From assembly GCA_023433505.1 (NCBI GenBank), contig JAEZCO010000073.1, positions 1 through 64,000 on the forward strand: 64,000 nucleotides of DNA. Direction: 5' to 3'. A program made the translations under genes and the position numbers. Of the stretch, positions 15,261 through 24,323 are shown in pieces; within the stretch, counting starts at the first letter, position 1, and each line of letters starts with the position of its first letter. This DNA comes from Bacillota bacterium (GTDB lineage Bacteria > Bacillota > Clostridia > Acetivibrionales > DTU013). A model generated the notes under the pieces. The model worked only from the letters and a program-made list of their open reading frames with translations, was not told where the DNA came from and made no database searches.

Positions 15261-17159
15261 CTATTTTGCAATGAATATCGGGATGTTCACCCGGTCCTTG
15301 ACCCGGTTGGAAGTTATGCCGAAAATCAGGTCTTTGATCCCGCGATGGCCATGTGAGCCAAATACTGCAATATCCGCCTCATTTTTCTTAATTATTTCCG
15401 CCAGGGCTTTAACGGTATTTCCGTACCCTATTTCATAGCTCACATTCTTGACGCCTATTTTTCTTAATTCCTCTGCATACCGGATCAATCGGTCCTTATC
15501 CTGTTTTGTTTCTATGTCCTCTATTTCGTTTCCGTAAACACTTGTACCCGCACTTTCAATTACATGCATCAATAGTAACGTGGAAGTATCTTTGGCTATG
15601 CCCACGGCATAAGATAAAATCTCTCCATCGCTATTGGTAAAGTCCAGAGCAACGGCAATTTTCCTGAAGGGAGCTATTTCTTTAACGGCAGGCATAATGC
15701 CGGCCCCGTGGATATCAGCCTCCTTCAGCATCCGCACTGTCCTGTGTCCAAAGACCTTTACCAGTACCGGCTCAAAAACGATATATAACAGCAAAGCGCC
15801 CAAAGAAATACTGGCACACAGGACAACGGCATTCACCAGCAGATTGGTATTTTCTCCTGTCATTAATTCGCTTAAAGTGTCCATGACCAGCTTAATATTA
15901 AGCGACATAATGACTACGGTGATCAACCATGAAGCAATCTTTATCCAAAGAGGGACTACAAACTTTTTCATGAGGATTTTGTCACTTACAAAGTGTATCA
16001 GCGGCACAACGGCAAAAGAAAGCTGCATACTCAGAATAACCTGGCTTAATACCAGCAGCCATCCTGTGGAACCCTCACCGAAGTAGATGATTACCACTAA
16101 AGCGGGGATAATTGCAAGCAACCGGGTGACGAGCCTTCTGACCCATGGCTGGAGACGGATATTGATAAAGCCTTCCATAATAATCTGTCCGGTGAGGGTA
16201 CCGGTGATGGTAGAAGCCTGGCCGGAAGCAATGAGCGCAACACCAAAAAGAATGGGAGCCAGGGCCGTTCCCAGAATAGGCGCCAGCAGCTGGTAGGCCT
16301 TTTGTATTTCATCCACCCCGACGTTTCCTGTTTTGTGGAAAACAGCCGCCGCCATTACCAGAATGGCCGCATTTACAAAGAACGCCAGATTGAGTGCCAC
16401 AACGGAATCAAACACATTAAACTTAATGGCCTGTTTTATTCCCGCGTCACTTCTTTCAATGTTCCGTGACTGGACCAGGGATGAATGCAGGTACAGGTTA
16501 TGGGGCATTACGGTTGCTCCAAGGATGCCGATAGCTATAAACAAAGCGCCTTCACCGGGGAGGGAAGGAATAAAGCCCTTTGCCACAAGGCCATAATCCG
16601 GCCTTGATAGTAAAATTTCCACCAGAAAGCTCAAGCCGATGACAGAAATCAATCCGACGACAATGGCTTCCAGCTTTCTGACGCCAAATTTTTGAATAAA
16701 CAGGATGATGAAAGTATCCAGGGCAGTGATGACGACCCCATATGCCAGGGGGATGTGGAATAAAAGCTGAAGTCCGATGGCGGAACCCAGAACTTCTGCA
16801 AGATCTGTCGCTATGATCGCCAATTCCGTCAATATCCACAATATATAATTGATGCCCTTCTTATAGTGTGCTGCACAAGCCTGGGCCAGGTCCATTCCGG
16901 TAACGATACCCAGTCTTGCGCTAAGGCTCTGCAAAAGAACGGCCATGATATTTGACATCAGCAGCACCCATATCAGCGTATAGCCGAAGCGGCTCCCTCC
17001 TGCGATATCTGTAGCCCAGTTCCCCGGATCCATATAGCCTATGCTGACCAGATAGGCAGGGCCAACAAAGGCGATCAGTCTTTTAAACAAATTATACTGC
17101 TTTGGTATTTGAACACTTGCATTGATTTCAGACAGTGATTTTCCATTACTCTTCATCAA
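15261..17159 (-). CDS. mntH: Nramp-family Mn2+/divalent metal transporter fused to a UspA domain
   Basis: A 632-residue inner-membrane H+-coupled metal transporter. Canonical Nramp sites are DPGNWATD (44-51) in the first span and GATVMPHNLYLHSSL (214-228) in the sixth, whose Asp, Asn and Met coordinate metal. About eleven hydrophobic spans run to residue 475. The last 140 residues are a universal stress protein domain ending in the nucleotide-binding motif GSHGHRG...GITS. This fusion is longer than standalone MntH and may sense ATP. GGAGG lies before TTG 17159/ATG 17156. A TATAAT box lies upstream at 17202-17207. The DtxR-type regulator is encoded just upstream. Confidence 0.93.
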   Translation of the reverse strand: MMKSNGKSLSEINASVQIPKQYNLFKRLIAFVGPAYLVSIGYMDPGNWATDIAGGSRFGYTLIWVLLMSNIMAVLLQSLSARLGIVTGMDLAQACAAHYKKGINYILWILTELAIIATDLAEVLGSAIGLQLLFHIPLAYGVVITALDTFIILFIQKFGVRKLEAIVVGLISVIGLSFLVEILLSRPDYGLVAKGFIPSLPGEGALFIAIGILGATVMPHNLYLHSSLVQSRNIERSDAGIKQAIKFNVFDSVVALNLAFFVNAAILVMAAAVFHKTGNVGVDEIQKAYQLLAPILGTALAPILFGVALIASGQASTITGTLTGQIIMEGFINIRLQPWVRRLVTRLLAIIPALVVIIYFGEGSTGWLLVLSQVILSMQLSFAVVPLIHFVSDKILMKKFVVPLWIKIASWLITVVIMSLNIKLVMDTLSELMTGENTNLLVNAVVLCASISLGALLLYIVFEPVLVKVFGHRTVRMLKEADIHGAGIMPAVKEIAPFRKIAVALDFTNSDGEILSYAVGIAKDTSTLLLMHVIESAGTSVYGNEIEDIETKQDKDRLIRYAEELRKIGVKNVSYEIGYGNTVKALAEIIKKNEADIAVFGSHGHRGIKDLIFGITSNRVKDRVNIPIFIAK

Positions 17160-17238
17160 TTTGTTGCCTCCATACTTGCATATGCTAGTTTGTATACCCC
17201 TATTATAGGATATAAAACGTTTTTTTTATTAAATTTTA

Positions 17239-17742
17239 TCATAAACCCTTAAAGTCACTTTCATCTATGTGATTCTGTTTAAACAGTTCAAAATTTTTAA
17301 TCAAATCGGGGTTCTCGCTGAAAAAGAGGTTAAGCAAGTCAATGCATTTGAAGGTGCCTGCGCTTACATTATGTTCGATCAATTCTGTTTCCACCAGGAT
17401 ATTGTCGCTGATCCCAATGTTTTTCAAAAACATCTCAATGGCAATATGTCTCCGTAATAGGAATTCTCCCACATCCTTACCGGATTCGGTCAGAATAACG
17501 ACCCCATACTTTTCATATTTCAGCATTCCCAGTTCCCCAAGCTTCTGTACCATCTTTGAGGCCGACGAGGCTTTGACATTCAGCAGCTCCGCCAGCTTGT
17601 TGATACGGAGATAACCGTCCCTCAAGCTGTTTCTGTAAATCATCTCAAGATAGTCCTCCATAGCGGAGGTCAATAATCTTTTGTTTTGCTCCAACAGCTG
17701 ATATCCGCGGACCGTATGAAACTCTTTTTTATCCATGCCCAT
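17239..17742 (-). CDS. DtxR/MntR-family metal-dependent regulator
   Basis: A protein of about 167 residues. The N-terminal winged helix (SAMEDYLEMIYRNSL, then INKLAELLNVKASSASKMVQ) is typical of MntR/DtxR, and the dimerisation/metal-binding domain follows, with His residues in LLRRHIAIEMFL and ELIEHNVS as likely ligands. There is no SH3-like third domain, as in MntR. I prefer the ATG at 17742, five bases after AAGGA, over the longer frame. It lies between mntH and feoAB, so it probably represses one or both when Mn2+ or Fe2+ is plentiful; this is inferred from position. Confidence 0.85.
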   Translation of the reverse strand: MGMDKKEFHTVRGYQLLEQNKRLLTSAMEDYLEMIYRNSLRDGYLRINKLAELLNVKASSASKMVQKLGELGMLKYEKYGVVILTESGKDVGEFLLRRHIAIEMFLKNIGISDNILVETELIEHNVSAGTFKCIDLLNLFFSENPDLIKNFELFKQNHIDESDFKGL

Positions 17743-17903
17743 CACAATCCTTAAATTAACTATTTCCAATTATTTTCTCTCTATTTTATTTATATTCGTA
17801 ACACTTTCAATATATTTTACATAAGTTAGTGTAGGGAAACAAATTTGCTCCCCACTGACAATGAATAAATAATCCATCGACATAATGGATTGCGGAGGTA
17901 TTG

Positions 17904-18149
17904 ATGTTTATGCATGAAAAGTTTATTCCACTGAATTTTTTACCATTAGGGACAAAGGCAAAGGTAAGGGTACTTACCTCCGACGGCTCTATCCGGAGAA
18001 GGATGCTTGACTTGGGTTTGATTTCCGATACCGAGGTGGAAGCGCTGCAAAAAAGTCCATCCGGCGACCCCATTGCTTATCACATCCGGGGTGCCGTTAT
18101 CGCGCTGCGCTCTGAGGAGGCTTCAAAAATATTGGTTGAAGCCCTGTAA
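17904..18149 (+). CDS. feoA: Ferrous iron transport protein A
   Basis: A small cytosolic SH3-like protein of about 80 residues that works with FeoB. The family pattern is clear: LNFLPLGTKAKV, RRRMLDLGLISDTEVEAL, and a final RGAVIALRSEEASKILV. GGAGG lies five bases before the ATG at 17904; a second in-frame ATG at 17910 is also possible. FeoB starts 15 bp downstream. Upstream, 17825-17859 can form an imperfect hairpin (GTTAGTG..GGGA with TCCCCACTGAC), and AATCCAT/ATGGATT (17871-17891) lies just before the ribosome site; both could be leader structures or operators. Confidence 0.93.
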   Translation: MFMHEKFIPLNFLPLGTKAKVRVLTSDGSIRRRMLDLGLISDTEVEALQKSPSGDPIAYHIRGAVIALRSEEASKILVEAL

Positions 18150-18164
18150 AGGAGGTGTTTTGAA

Positions 18165-20318
18165 ATGGGTCTTACAAATCAGTCAACAGGGGCGGGTATA
18201 TTGGAAAGCGAGCTTAGAATCGAGCGTACCAACCCTGATGACGACAAAGTCATTGCTCTGGCCGGAAACCCCAATGTGGGAAAAAGTACGGTATTTAACA
18301 GTTTAACAGGCTTAAACCAGCATACCGGCAACTGGCCGGGGAAAACGGTTACCAATGCGCAAGGCAGGTATAGACATAAAGATAAAAATTTTATTATGGT
18401 AGACATCCCGGGTACTTATTCATTAATGGCAAATTCCATGGAGGAAGAGGTGGCAAGAGATTTTGTCTGCTTTGGAAATCCGGATGCCGTCGTCATCGTG
18501 ACGGATGCCACCTGTCTGGAAAGAAATTTGAATCTGGTCCTCCAAACTCTTGAAATTACCTCCAATGTTGTTGTGTGTGTGAACCTCATCGACGAAGCCA
18601 AAAGAAAGAAAATCAACGTGAATCTGAAAGAACTGTCCAGGCAGCTTGGGGTACCGGTCATCGGCACCAGCGCAAGAAGCGGAAAGGGCCTGGATGTGCT
18701 GATGGATGCCGTATATGACGTTACAAGCAGGAAAATAACCACCTCTCCATTAACAGTCCGATATGATGATACCATTGAGGAGGCCATTGATATTCTGGAA
18801 GTGTCGGTCAAGGAATTGTTGAAAGATAAAATCAACAGCCGGTGGGTGGCTTTAAAGCTCCTTGACGGCGACCCGACGCTTCTTAAAGCAATACAAAAAT
18901 ATCTGAAATTTGACTTGCAGTCAAACATTGCTGTTGAAGAGAAGCTGAAGGAAGCGCGGGAGGTACTTGGCGCTGCCGGTATTGAAAACAATCTGCTCAG
19001 GGATAAGATCGTCTCCCATATGATTTTAACGGCAGAAAAAATCTGCAGCAAGGCTGTCAGTTTTGATAATGAAAAATATAATCACACCGACCGCAAAATA
19101 GATAAAATCCTTACCTCCAGAGTCTTCGGGATACCCATTATGATAGGTCTGCTTGGCATAGTATTCTGGCTCACCATTACGGGAGCAAACTACCCATCGG
19201 AAATGCTGGCTACCTTTCTCTTCTGGGGAGAAGACCGGCTCACCGACCTTTTTACATGGGCAGGCACGCCTGCATGGATGCATGGCGTACTGATCCTGGG
19301 TGTTTACAAAACGCTTAGCTGGGTAATATCGGTTATGCTGCCTCCGATGGCAATATTCTTTCCGTTGTTTACACTGCTTGAAGACCTGGGCTATTTACCG
19401 AGAGTGGCCTTTAACCTTGACAATTTTTTTAAGAAGGCATGTGCCCATGGGAAGCAGGCATTAACCATGTGCATGGGATTCGGCTGTAATGCTGCGGGTA
19501 TTGTTGGCTGCAGAATCATCGATTCTCCGAGGGAGCGGTTGATTGCAACCATAACCAACAATTTTGTACCCTGCAACGGAAGATTTCCGACCTTGATAGC
19601 CATCATTACCATGTTCTTTGCGGGCGTTGTCGCAGCGCCTTTTCAATCTGTAATTTCCACGTTATTGTTAACGGGTGTTATCGTTCTGGGTGTTATGATG
19701 ACATTGGTGATTTCCAGGCTCCTTTCCAAGACAATATTAAAAGGGCTTCCGTCCTCCTTCACCCTGGAGCTTCCTCCATACCGGAAGCCTCAAATAGGCA
19801 GAGTCATAGTACGTTCAATATTTGACAGGACCTTGTTTGTGCTGGGCCGCGCCATTATGGTGGCCGCACCGGCCGGTTTGATCATATGGATTTTGGCAAA
19901 CATCCATGTAGGGGACCTTAGCCTGCTATCCCATTGTGCGGACTTCCTTGACCCCTTTGCCAGGTTGCTTGGCCTGGACGGTTTTATCTTAATGGCATTC
20001 ATTCTTGGCTTCCCAGCCAATGAAATCGTTGTTCCCATTATTATCATGAGTTATATGGCAGCCGGAAACATGCTGGAGCTGGATAGCCTTGACCAGTTGA
20101 GGACACTTCTTGTTTCCCACGGGTGGACCTGGCTGACGGCTGTCTGCGCCATGCTGTTCTCGTTAATGCACTTTCCGTGCGGTACTACCTGCTGGACAAT
20201 AAAAAAGGAAACTCAGAGCTGGAAATGGACGCTGGTCGCATTCCTTGTTCCAACGATAACCGGAATCGTAATTTGTTTCATTGTGGCAAATGCAGCACGG
20301 CTGCTGGGATTGGTTTAG
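18165..20318 (+). CDS. feoB: Ferrous iron transporter FeoB
   Basis: A 717-residue membrane Fe2+ transporter with an N-terminal GTPase. G1 GNPNVGKST (34-42), G3 DIPGTYS (80-86) and G4 NLID are intact, followed by a GDI-like helical domain and two Gate regions with LPRVAFNLDNF and CMGFGCNAAGIVGCRII in the membrane part. The Cys pair in CMGFGCN is typical of the metal path. About eight to ten hydrophobic spans occupy residues 310-717. AAAGGAGG precedes the ATG. It forms an operon with feoA, and the RNA candidate copy B starts 54 bp after the stop. Confidence 0.97.
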   Translation: MGLTNQSTGAGILESELRIERTNPDDDKVIALAGNPNVGKSTVFNSLTGLNQHTGNWPGKTVTNAQGRYRHKDKNFIMVDIPGTYSLMANSMEEEVARDFVCFGNPDAVVIVTDATCLERNLNLVLQTLEITSNVVVCVNLIDEAKRKKINVNLKELSRQLGVPVIGTSARSGKGLDVLMDAVYDVTSRKITTSPLTVRYDDTIEEAIDILEVSVKELLKDKINSRWVALKLLDGDPTLLKAIQKYLKFDLQSNIAVEEKLKEAREVLGAAGIENNLLRDKIVSHMILTAEKICSKAVSFDNEKYNHTDRKIDKILTSRVFGIPIMIGLLGIVFWLTITGANYPSEMLATFLFWGEDRLTDLFTWAGTPAWMHGVLILGVYKTLSWVISVMLPPMAIFFPLFTLLEDLGYLPRVAFNLDNFFKKACAHGKQALTMCMGFGCNAAGIVGCRIIDSPRERLIATITNNFVPCNGRFPTLIAIITMFFAGVVAAPFQSVISTLLLTGVIVLGVMMTLVISRLLSKTILKGLPSSFTLELPPYRKPQIGRVIVRSIFDRTLFVLGRAIMVAAPAGLIIWILANIHVGDLSLLSHCADFLDPFARLLGLDGFILMAFILGFPANEIVVPIIIMSYMAAGNMLELDSLDQLRTLLVSHGWTWLTAVCAMLFSLMHFPCGTTCWTIKKETQSWKWTLVAFLVPTITGIVICFIVANAARLLGLV

Positions 20319-20371
20319 CCAATAGAACATATAAAATTTTTCTTTTTATGTTTAATGCTCCTGCTTTGAGG

Positions 20372-20572
20372 TAGATATATAGTACAATCCTATAGCGGAT
20401 TGGTTAAATAGTTACCAGGAAGGGAATGAGTCCAAAAGGAACTTGATGAAGGACCCCAAACCAAGGTAAGGAAAGCAAGAGGCAAGGTAATTGAATCAAG
20501 GTAAGTATCAAAACTGCTCGGGGAGAGCAGGGTAACGGCCGGATGAACAAGTTGAAAATCCGGCCGTTTACT
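20372..20572 (+). ncRNA. Candidate structured RNA, copy B
   Basis: The second copy of the element at 10595-10796. It keeps the same conserved single-stranded blocks and the same helices: CAATCC/GGATTG (20385-20402) with a different loop, TTACC (20412-20416) with GGTAA (20531-20535), GTCC/GGAC, CTGCTC/GAGAGCAG, and a terminal AACGGCCGGAT/ATCCGGCCGTT hairpin (20534-20568). Several paired bases differ between copies without breaking stems. It lies alone downstream of feoB and upstream of the LacI-controlled promoter. Strand and function are inferred. Confidence 0.65.
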
Positions 20573-20686
20573 TTTGCTGGAAACTTTTTTATAAAAAATA
20601 TCAGAGATATGAACCAATCCTATCATTTTATAATGGATTCGTAACATATGGTTTATGATTTCATCGTAAATTTTATTAAAAAGCTA

Positions 20687-20715
20687 TTTACAAATTGGAA
20701 CACGTGTAATAAAAT
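20687..20715 (+). promoter_or_regulatory. LacI-controlled promoter 1 (glycosidase block)
   Basis: -35 TTTACA (20687-20692), 17-bp spacer, -10 TAAAAT (20710-20715). The spacer holds GGAACACGTGTAA, with palindrome ACACGTGT at its centre, as at 27297, 37447 and 38570. Binding of the LacI regulator (37505-38494) would block RNA polymerase directly. The first gene with a signal peptide begins 730 bp downstream, so the leader is very long. Confidence 0.8.
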
Positions 20716-20944
20716 AACGATATAAAAGTGTGAGTAAATGAATATACTCTGCTATATGAGGGGTTAACGAAATAATATTCAAATATAAAACGTGTTTTAT
20801 ATTTGATGCTGCCTATCATTTTACAAATGGCAGACCCAGACCGGTTTTATAAAGGAATGGAAGCGGACGATCAAACTGCAAAAAGCATATCCTTCATATC
20901 ATGATGGTATCTTTTAGAACAGGTTACTAAAATCGAGGTATTTG

Positions 20945-21040
20945 ATTTGAACAACGTCACACAAACTCCTCTAAGCTGGGAGTAACCAATTGAAAAAGCA
21001 GTCAGCAGAGGGTTGTAATCCCAACAGACGTTGTTCAAAT
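20945..21040. repeat. Palindromic element with 14-bp terminal inverted repeats
   Basis: ATTTGAACAACGTC (20945-20958) and its exact reverse complement GACGTTGTTCAAAT (21027-21040) bound a 96-bp segment. The interior has a further ACTCC/GGGAGT hairpin. It looks like a MITE-sized or REP-like insertion in the leader of the glycosidase block and abuts the dispersed 80-bp repeat. Confidence 0.7.
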
Positions 21041-21055
21041 GTCATGTATAGGTTT

Positions 21056-21135
21056 GGCGCACGAAGTGTAGCGAAGGGCAAATCCATTTCGCCCGCAGCG
21101 AGGGGGTATGGGGGCAGACCCCATTGGAAATTGAA
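21056..21135. repeat. Dispersed 80-bp repeat, copy 1
   Basis: From GGCGCACGAAGTG to CCATTGGAAATTGAA this stretch is closely matched at 63511-63589. Both copies follow a segment containing GAACAACG and a hairpin. It codes for nothing obvious and is likely a REP-type intergenic repeat. Confidence 0.75.
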
Positions 21136-21239
21136 CGGAGCAGGATTGAAGTAACCTGAAAGAATCGTCCTCATGGAAGCCAACGCCGGCTTTTCTTAAT
21201 TCAAGGCAGCATATTTAAACAAAAAAAGGAGGTTTAATC

Positions 21240-21338
21240 ATGTTGAGACACAGGGTTGAAAAAGCACTTTCTAAAGGGACTGGTTATGTTAATGATATTG
21301 AAGAGAGGGTTCGGACTATACCCCGGAGTATGTTGTAA
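21240..21338 (+). CDS. Short ORF (32 aa) in the leader of the glycosidase block
   Basis: An ATG with an excellent ribosome site (AAAAAAAGGAGG) opens a 32-codon frame, MLRHRVEKALSKGTGYVNDI then EERVRTIPRSML. It lies 104 bp before the secreted protein. It may be a leader peptide or the stub of a lost gene; the peptide matches nothing that I recognise. The strong translation signal is the main support. Confidence 0.35.
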   Translation: MLRHRVEKALSKGTGYVNDIEERVRTIPRSML

Positions 21339-21442
21339 GGCCATAGGGATTAATGGGCCAAGGAAACATTTACAAGGAGAAATTGGAGGATTGAATTGCA
21401 TACGCTGTCATTGGCGGAAATATTGGAAGGAGAGTAATGTAA

Positions 21443-24226
21443 ATGTTAAAATATACAAAAAGAGCTGCTTTGGTTTTGTTATCGGTGATATTGCTTTTAG
21501 GCGCGACTGTACAGGCGGTTTTTATTCCACAAGAGGTTTTAGCTCAATCAAATGAAAATTTAATCTCAAACCCCGGGTTTGAATCGGATTGGACAGGCTG
21601 GCAGCATGGTGTGAACGCTTCTATTGATACCACTACCTATCGGAGTGGGTTAAAAAGCCTGAAAATGACGGGCGTAGCTGGAGATGGTGCAAATCGCGTA
21701 AGTGCCGGCTCATCTTTGAATGTTGTCGATGGGCAGCAAATAAGGCTTGATGTATACTCCAAGGATACTATGACTAAAGGCGTATGCCTTGTCGGAATAA
21801 GGTTTGCCGATGAATTAGGGAATACGATCTTATACGACTATTTTCCTTTAAAATCATCAAATACCTGGATTAAGCAGGGGAAAACCTTTACTGTCCCGAA
21901 TAATAATTTTAAATTAAATCCTGTTAAGTATGGCTTGAGGATGTATGTGTACCTCTGGATGCCGGAATATGCTGCCGGCTCTACCTGGATTGACGATATC
22001 GAGGTAAGCGCGGACAATCTGGCTGCCGATCCGGGATTTGAGCTTAATAATGCAAGCTGGAGCGGCAATATCACTTATGAAACCAATACAGCCAATATCC
22101 GGACAGGTGCAAAATCAGCTAAAATAACCGGTAATTCCAGCGCATTCAACGAGTTCCATTCAGCTTCATTCATTGACCTGGACGAGGAACAGTTTATAAC
22201 GCTTATAGCGAACACAAAGGATACGCTGCTCTATAAGGAATCATTCAATATCGGGTTCGGGTTTTATAATTCATCCCAGGCGTTGATAGCCTATTCATGG
22301 CAAAAAAATACCAATAAATCCTCCTGGAGTGCAAATGCTTTTACAGCAAAATCACCTGCCGGTACACGGTATGCCAAGGTGTTTTTCTGGGTAAGTCAGA
22401 ATGCCACCGGTAACGTGTGGGTCGATGATGTCGTTGTGCAGTCGCCCAATATTTTATTGAATCCGGGGTTTGAGGGAAGTTATGCAAACTGGAACCAGCG
22501 CGCGACTACGCTGGATTCAACTACTTTCTATAAGGGGACTAAAGCTGCAAAGTTCACCGGCGATTCAGCCAACAGCTGGAATGTATTGGACCATGCAAAT
22601 CTATTTATGGCAAAACCGGGGGATAACTTGATGCTTAAGTCCTATGTCAAGAGCGGCCTGACTGCCGGGACATTCAAAATGGGGCTGCGCTTTGTTAAAG
22701 AGGACAGGACGACAAGTATCGGGTATTCATGGTATACGATCCCTCTATCGGCTAACTGGACGGAAAGTAATGAAATTTTCGTAACTCCTCCCGAAACGGC
22801 ATATGTACAGGTATATTTCCTGCTCAGCCAGGACGCTGTAGGCAATGTGTGGGTAGATAATGCCCTTTTAAGCAATGTTGCCGATTCATTGAAATTAACG
22901 CTGTCTGAAGAACATGGATGGAGTACAGACTCAAAAATAATGGCGAAATTTGATGTAAATTTATCCAGGGGTTCTTTGGCTGATTATAAGGTAAAGCTTG
23001 AAAGGTATGATTTCGGAGGTGCAGCTCCAGTCTACACCAGGGAATATCTCACCCTGAAATCAAGTTTCGCCGACTACTTTGACGTATCCGACCTGCCTTT
23101 GGGGTATTCGATTTATAAAGCAAGTCTTATTAAGAACAGCGATTCTTCAACGCTTCAGACAGTAACGCAGGAATTCCTCAAAGCCGATAAGTATTTCTAT
23201 CCGGTGATACCGGACACCACGGGCGTAACCATCGACGCCAATAAATCCATGGAACTCAATGGCTCCGCATTTTTGCCGCGGTATATGTATCATGTGGACC
23301 CGTCCGATTACCTGCTTATGAAGGAGAGTGGCTTTAACGCGGTGCAAACTGTGGGGACTAATCTTGATGCATGTCAGTTGGCAGGACTTAAGGGTCTTGT
23401 TGTATTATACCACAACAGTCAGCCGGACATAGCGTTTATTCAGGAGCAGGTTACATTATACAAGGACCACCCTGCGGTGCTGGCATGGCTATTGAATGAT
23501 GAACCCGATGGCGCCGGCATAAGCGGGACGGCCATGCAAGAGGCATATAATGCTATCAGGGCAATCGATACGAACCATCCTGTAGTGCTGAACACTTGCT
23601 ATGAAAACCCGCTTACACAGGGAACATATAACGCCGCAATGGATATCTGCAGTCAGGACCCATACCCGGTTGGGAATGTCGGATATGTTAAAATGGTAAG
23701 TGAAAGAGTGGATGCTCAGGTAAACACCGGTAAAATGATTTCCAGTGTAATACAAGCATTCGGTAATTATGGATATTGGACAATACCTTCCGCCGAGCAG
23801 GTGCGCGCTATGACATATCTTGCCATAAACCACGGAGCGAAAGCGATAGGAACGTATGTTAACGATGATTATGGCGCAGGGTACTTGCTTAGAAGGGATG
23901 GTCCGCAGATCTGGGCGTCATACAAAGTGTTGAACCAGGAGCTTGAATCAATGAAAGAAGTTATATGCGCAGCAGACGTTACTCAGAATATTTCCTCATC
24001 ATCAACGGATATTGATGTTAAGGTGAAGGAATATGGCGGATACAGGTATCTGTTTGCCGTAAACACAACGAGTAAGGATATTTCATCTGCATTTACCGGT
24101 ACAGGACTTAGTGGAAAGACTTCCGCTCAAGCTGTTTATGAAAACAGGGCAAAGGCAGTAAGCGGCGGGAGCTTTACCGACACCTTCTCACCGTACATGG
24201 TCCATATTTATAAATTAATGCCTTGA
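21443..24226 (+). CDS. Secreted CBM-repeat protein with TIM-barrel glycoside hydrolase-like domain
   Basis: A 927-residue exported protein. A signal peptide (about 1-36, ending VLAQS) precedes three CBM_4_9/CenC-like modules of roughly 150 residues, each opening with a variant of NPGFE (LISNPGFESDW, LAADPGFELNN, LLNPGFEGSY) and ending in a VWVDD/WIDD strand. After a beta linker, residues about 590-880 form a TIM-barrel-like domain with WLLNDEPD (Glu687 as candidate acid/base), VVLNTCYE and SQDPYPVG. It probably binds and cleaves an extracellular polysaccharide; family and substrate are uncertain. GGAGAG precedes the ATG. It is the first large gene after LacI promoter 1. Confidence 0.8.
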   Translation: MLKYTKRAALVLLSVILLLGATVQAVFIPQEVLAQSNENLISNPGFESDWTGWQHGVNASIDTTTYRSGLKSLKMTGVAGDGANRVSAGSSLNVVDGQQIRLDVYSKDTMTKGVCLVGIRFADELGNTILYDYFPLKSSNTWIKQGKTFTVPNNNFKLNPVKYGLRMYVYLWMPEYAAGSTWIDDIEVSADNLAADPGFELNNASWSGNITYETNTANIRTGAKSAKITGNSSAFNEFHSASFIDLDEEQFITLIANTKDTLLYKESFNIGFGFYNSSQALIAYSWQKNTNKSSWSANAFTAKSPAGTRYAKVFFWVSQNATGNVWVDDVVVQSPNILLNPGFEGSYANWNQRATTLDSTTFYKGTKAAKFTGDSANSWNVLDHANLFMAKPGDNLMLKSYVKSGLTAGTFKMGLRFVKEDRTTSIGYSWYTIPLSANWTESNEIFVTPPETAYVQVYFLLSQDAVGNVWVDNALLSNVADSLKLTLSEEHGWSTDSKIMAKFDVNLSRGSLADYKVKLERYDFGGAAPVYTREYLTLKSSFADYFDVSDLPLGYSIYKASLIKNSDSSTLQTVTQEFLKADKYFYPVIPDTTGVTIDANKSMELNGSAFLPRYMYHVDPSDYLLMKESGFNAVQTVGTNLDACQLAGLKGLVVLYHNSQPDIAFIQEQVTLYKDHPAVLAWLLNDEPDGAGISGTAMQEAYNAIRAIDTNHPVVLNTCYENPLTQGTYNAAMDICSQDPYPVGNVGYVKMVSERVDAQVNTGKMISSVIQAFGNYGYWTIPSAEQVRAMTYLAINHGAKAIGTYVNDDYGAGYLLRRDGPQIWASYKVLNQELESMKEVICAADVTQNISSSSTDIDVKVKEYGGYRYLFAVNTTSKDISSAFTGTGLSGKTSAQAVYENRAKAVSGGSFTDTFSPYMVHIYKLMP

Positions 24227-24323
24227 AAAACAACATTACGTTTAAAGCGGTTGGATTTACAGCAGGAGGAAATGCGATACGGACCTTCAATACTTATTTA
24301 AAAATTCGCCCAGCTAGTATTCT

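Noticed and set aside
17160..17238. Canonical MntR or Fur box upstream of mntH
   Set aside because: A TATAAT box is visible, but no sequence there matches a known MntR or Fur consensus well enough to report.
20372..20572. Riboswitch for the downstream glycosidase block
   Set aside because: The LacI-controlled promoter lies downstream of this element, and copy A has no comparable downstream gene, so a cis-regulatory role for that operon is unlikely.
21256..21555. 99-codon frame overlapping the signal peptide of the secreted protein
   Set aside because: It is out of frame with the secreted protein, poor in composition, and lacks a ribosome site, unlike the 32-codon frame at 21240.
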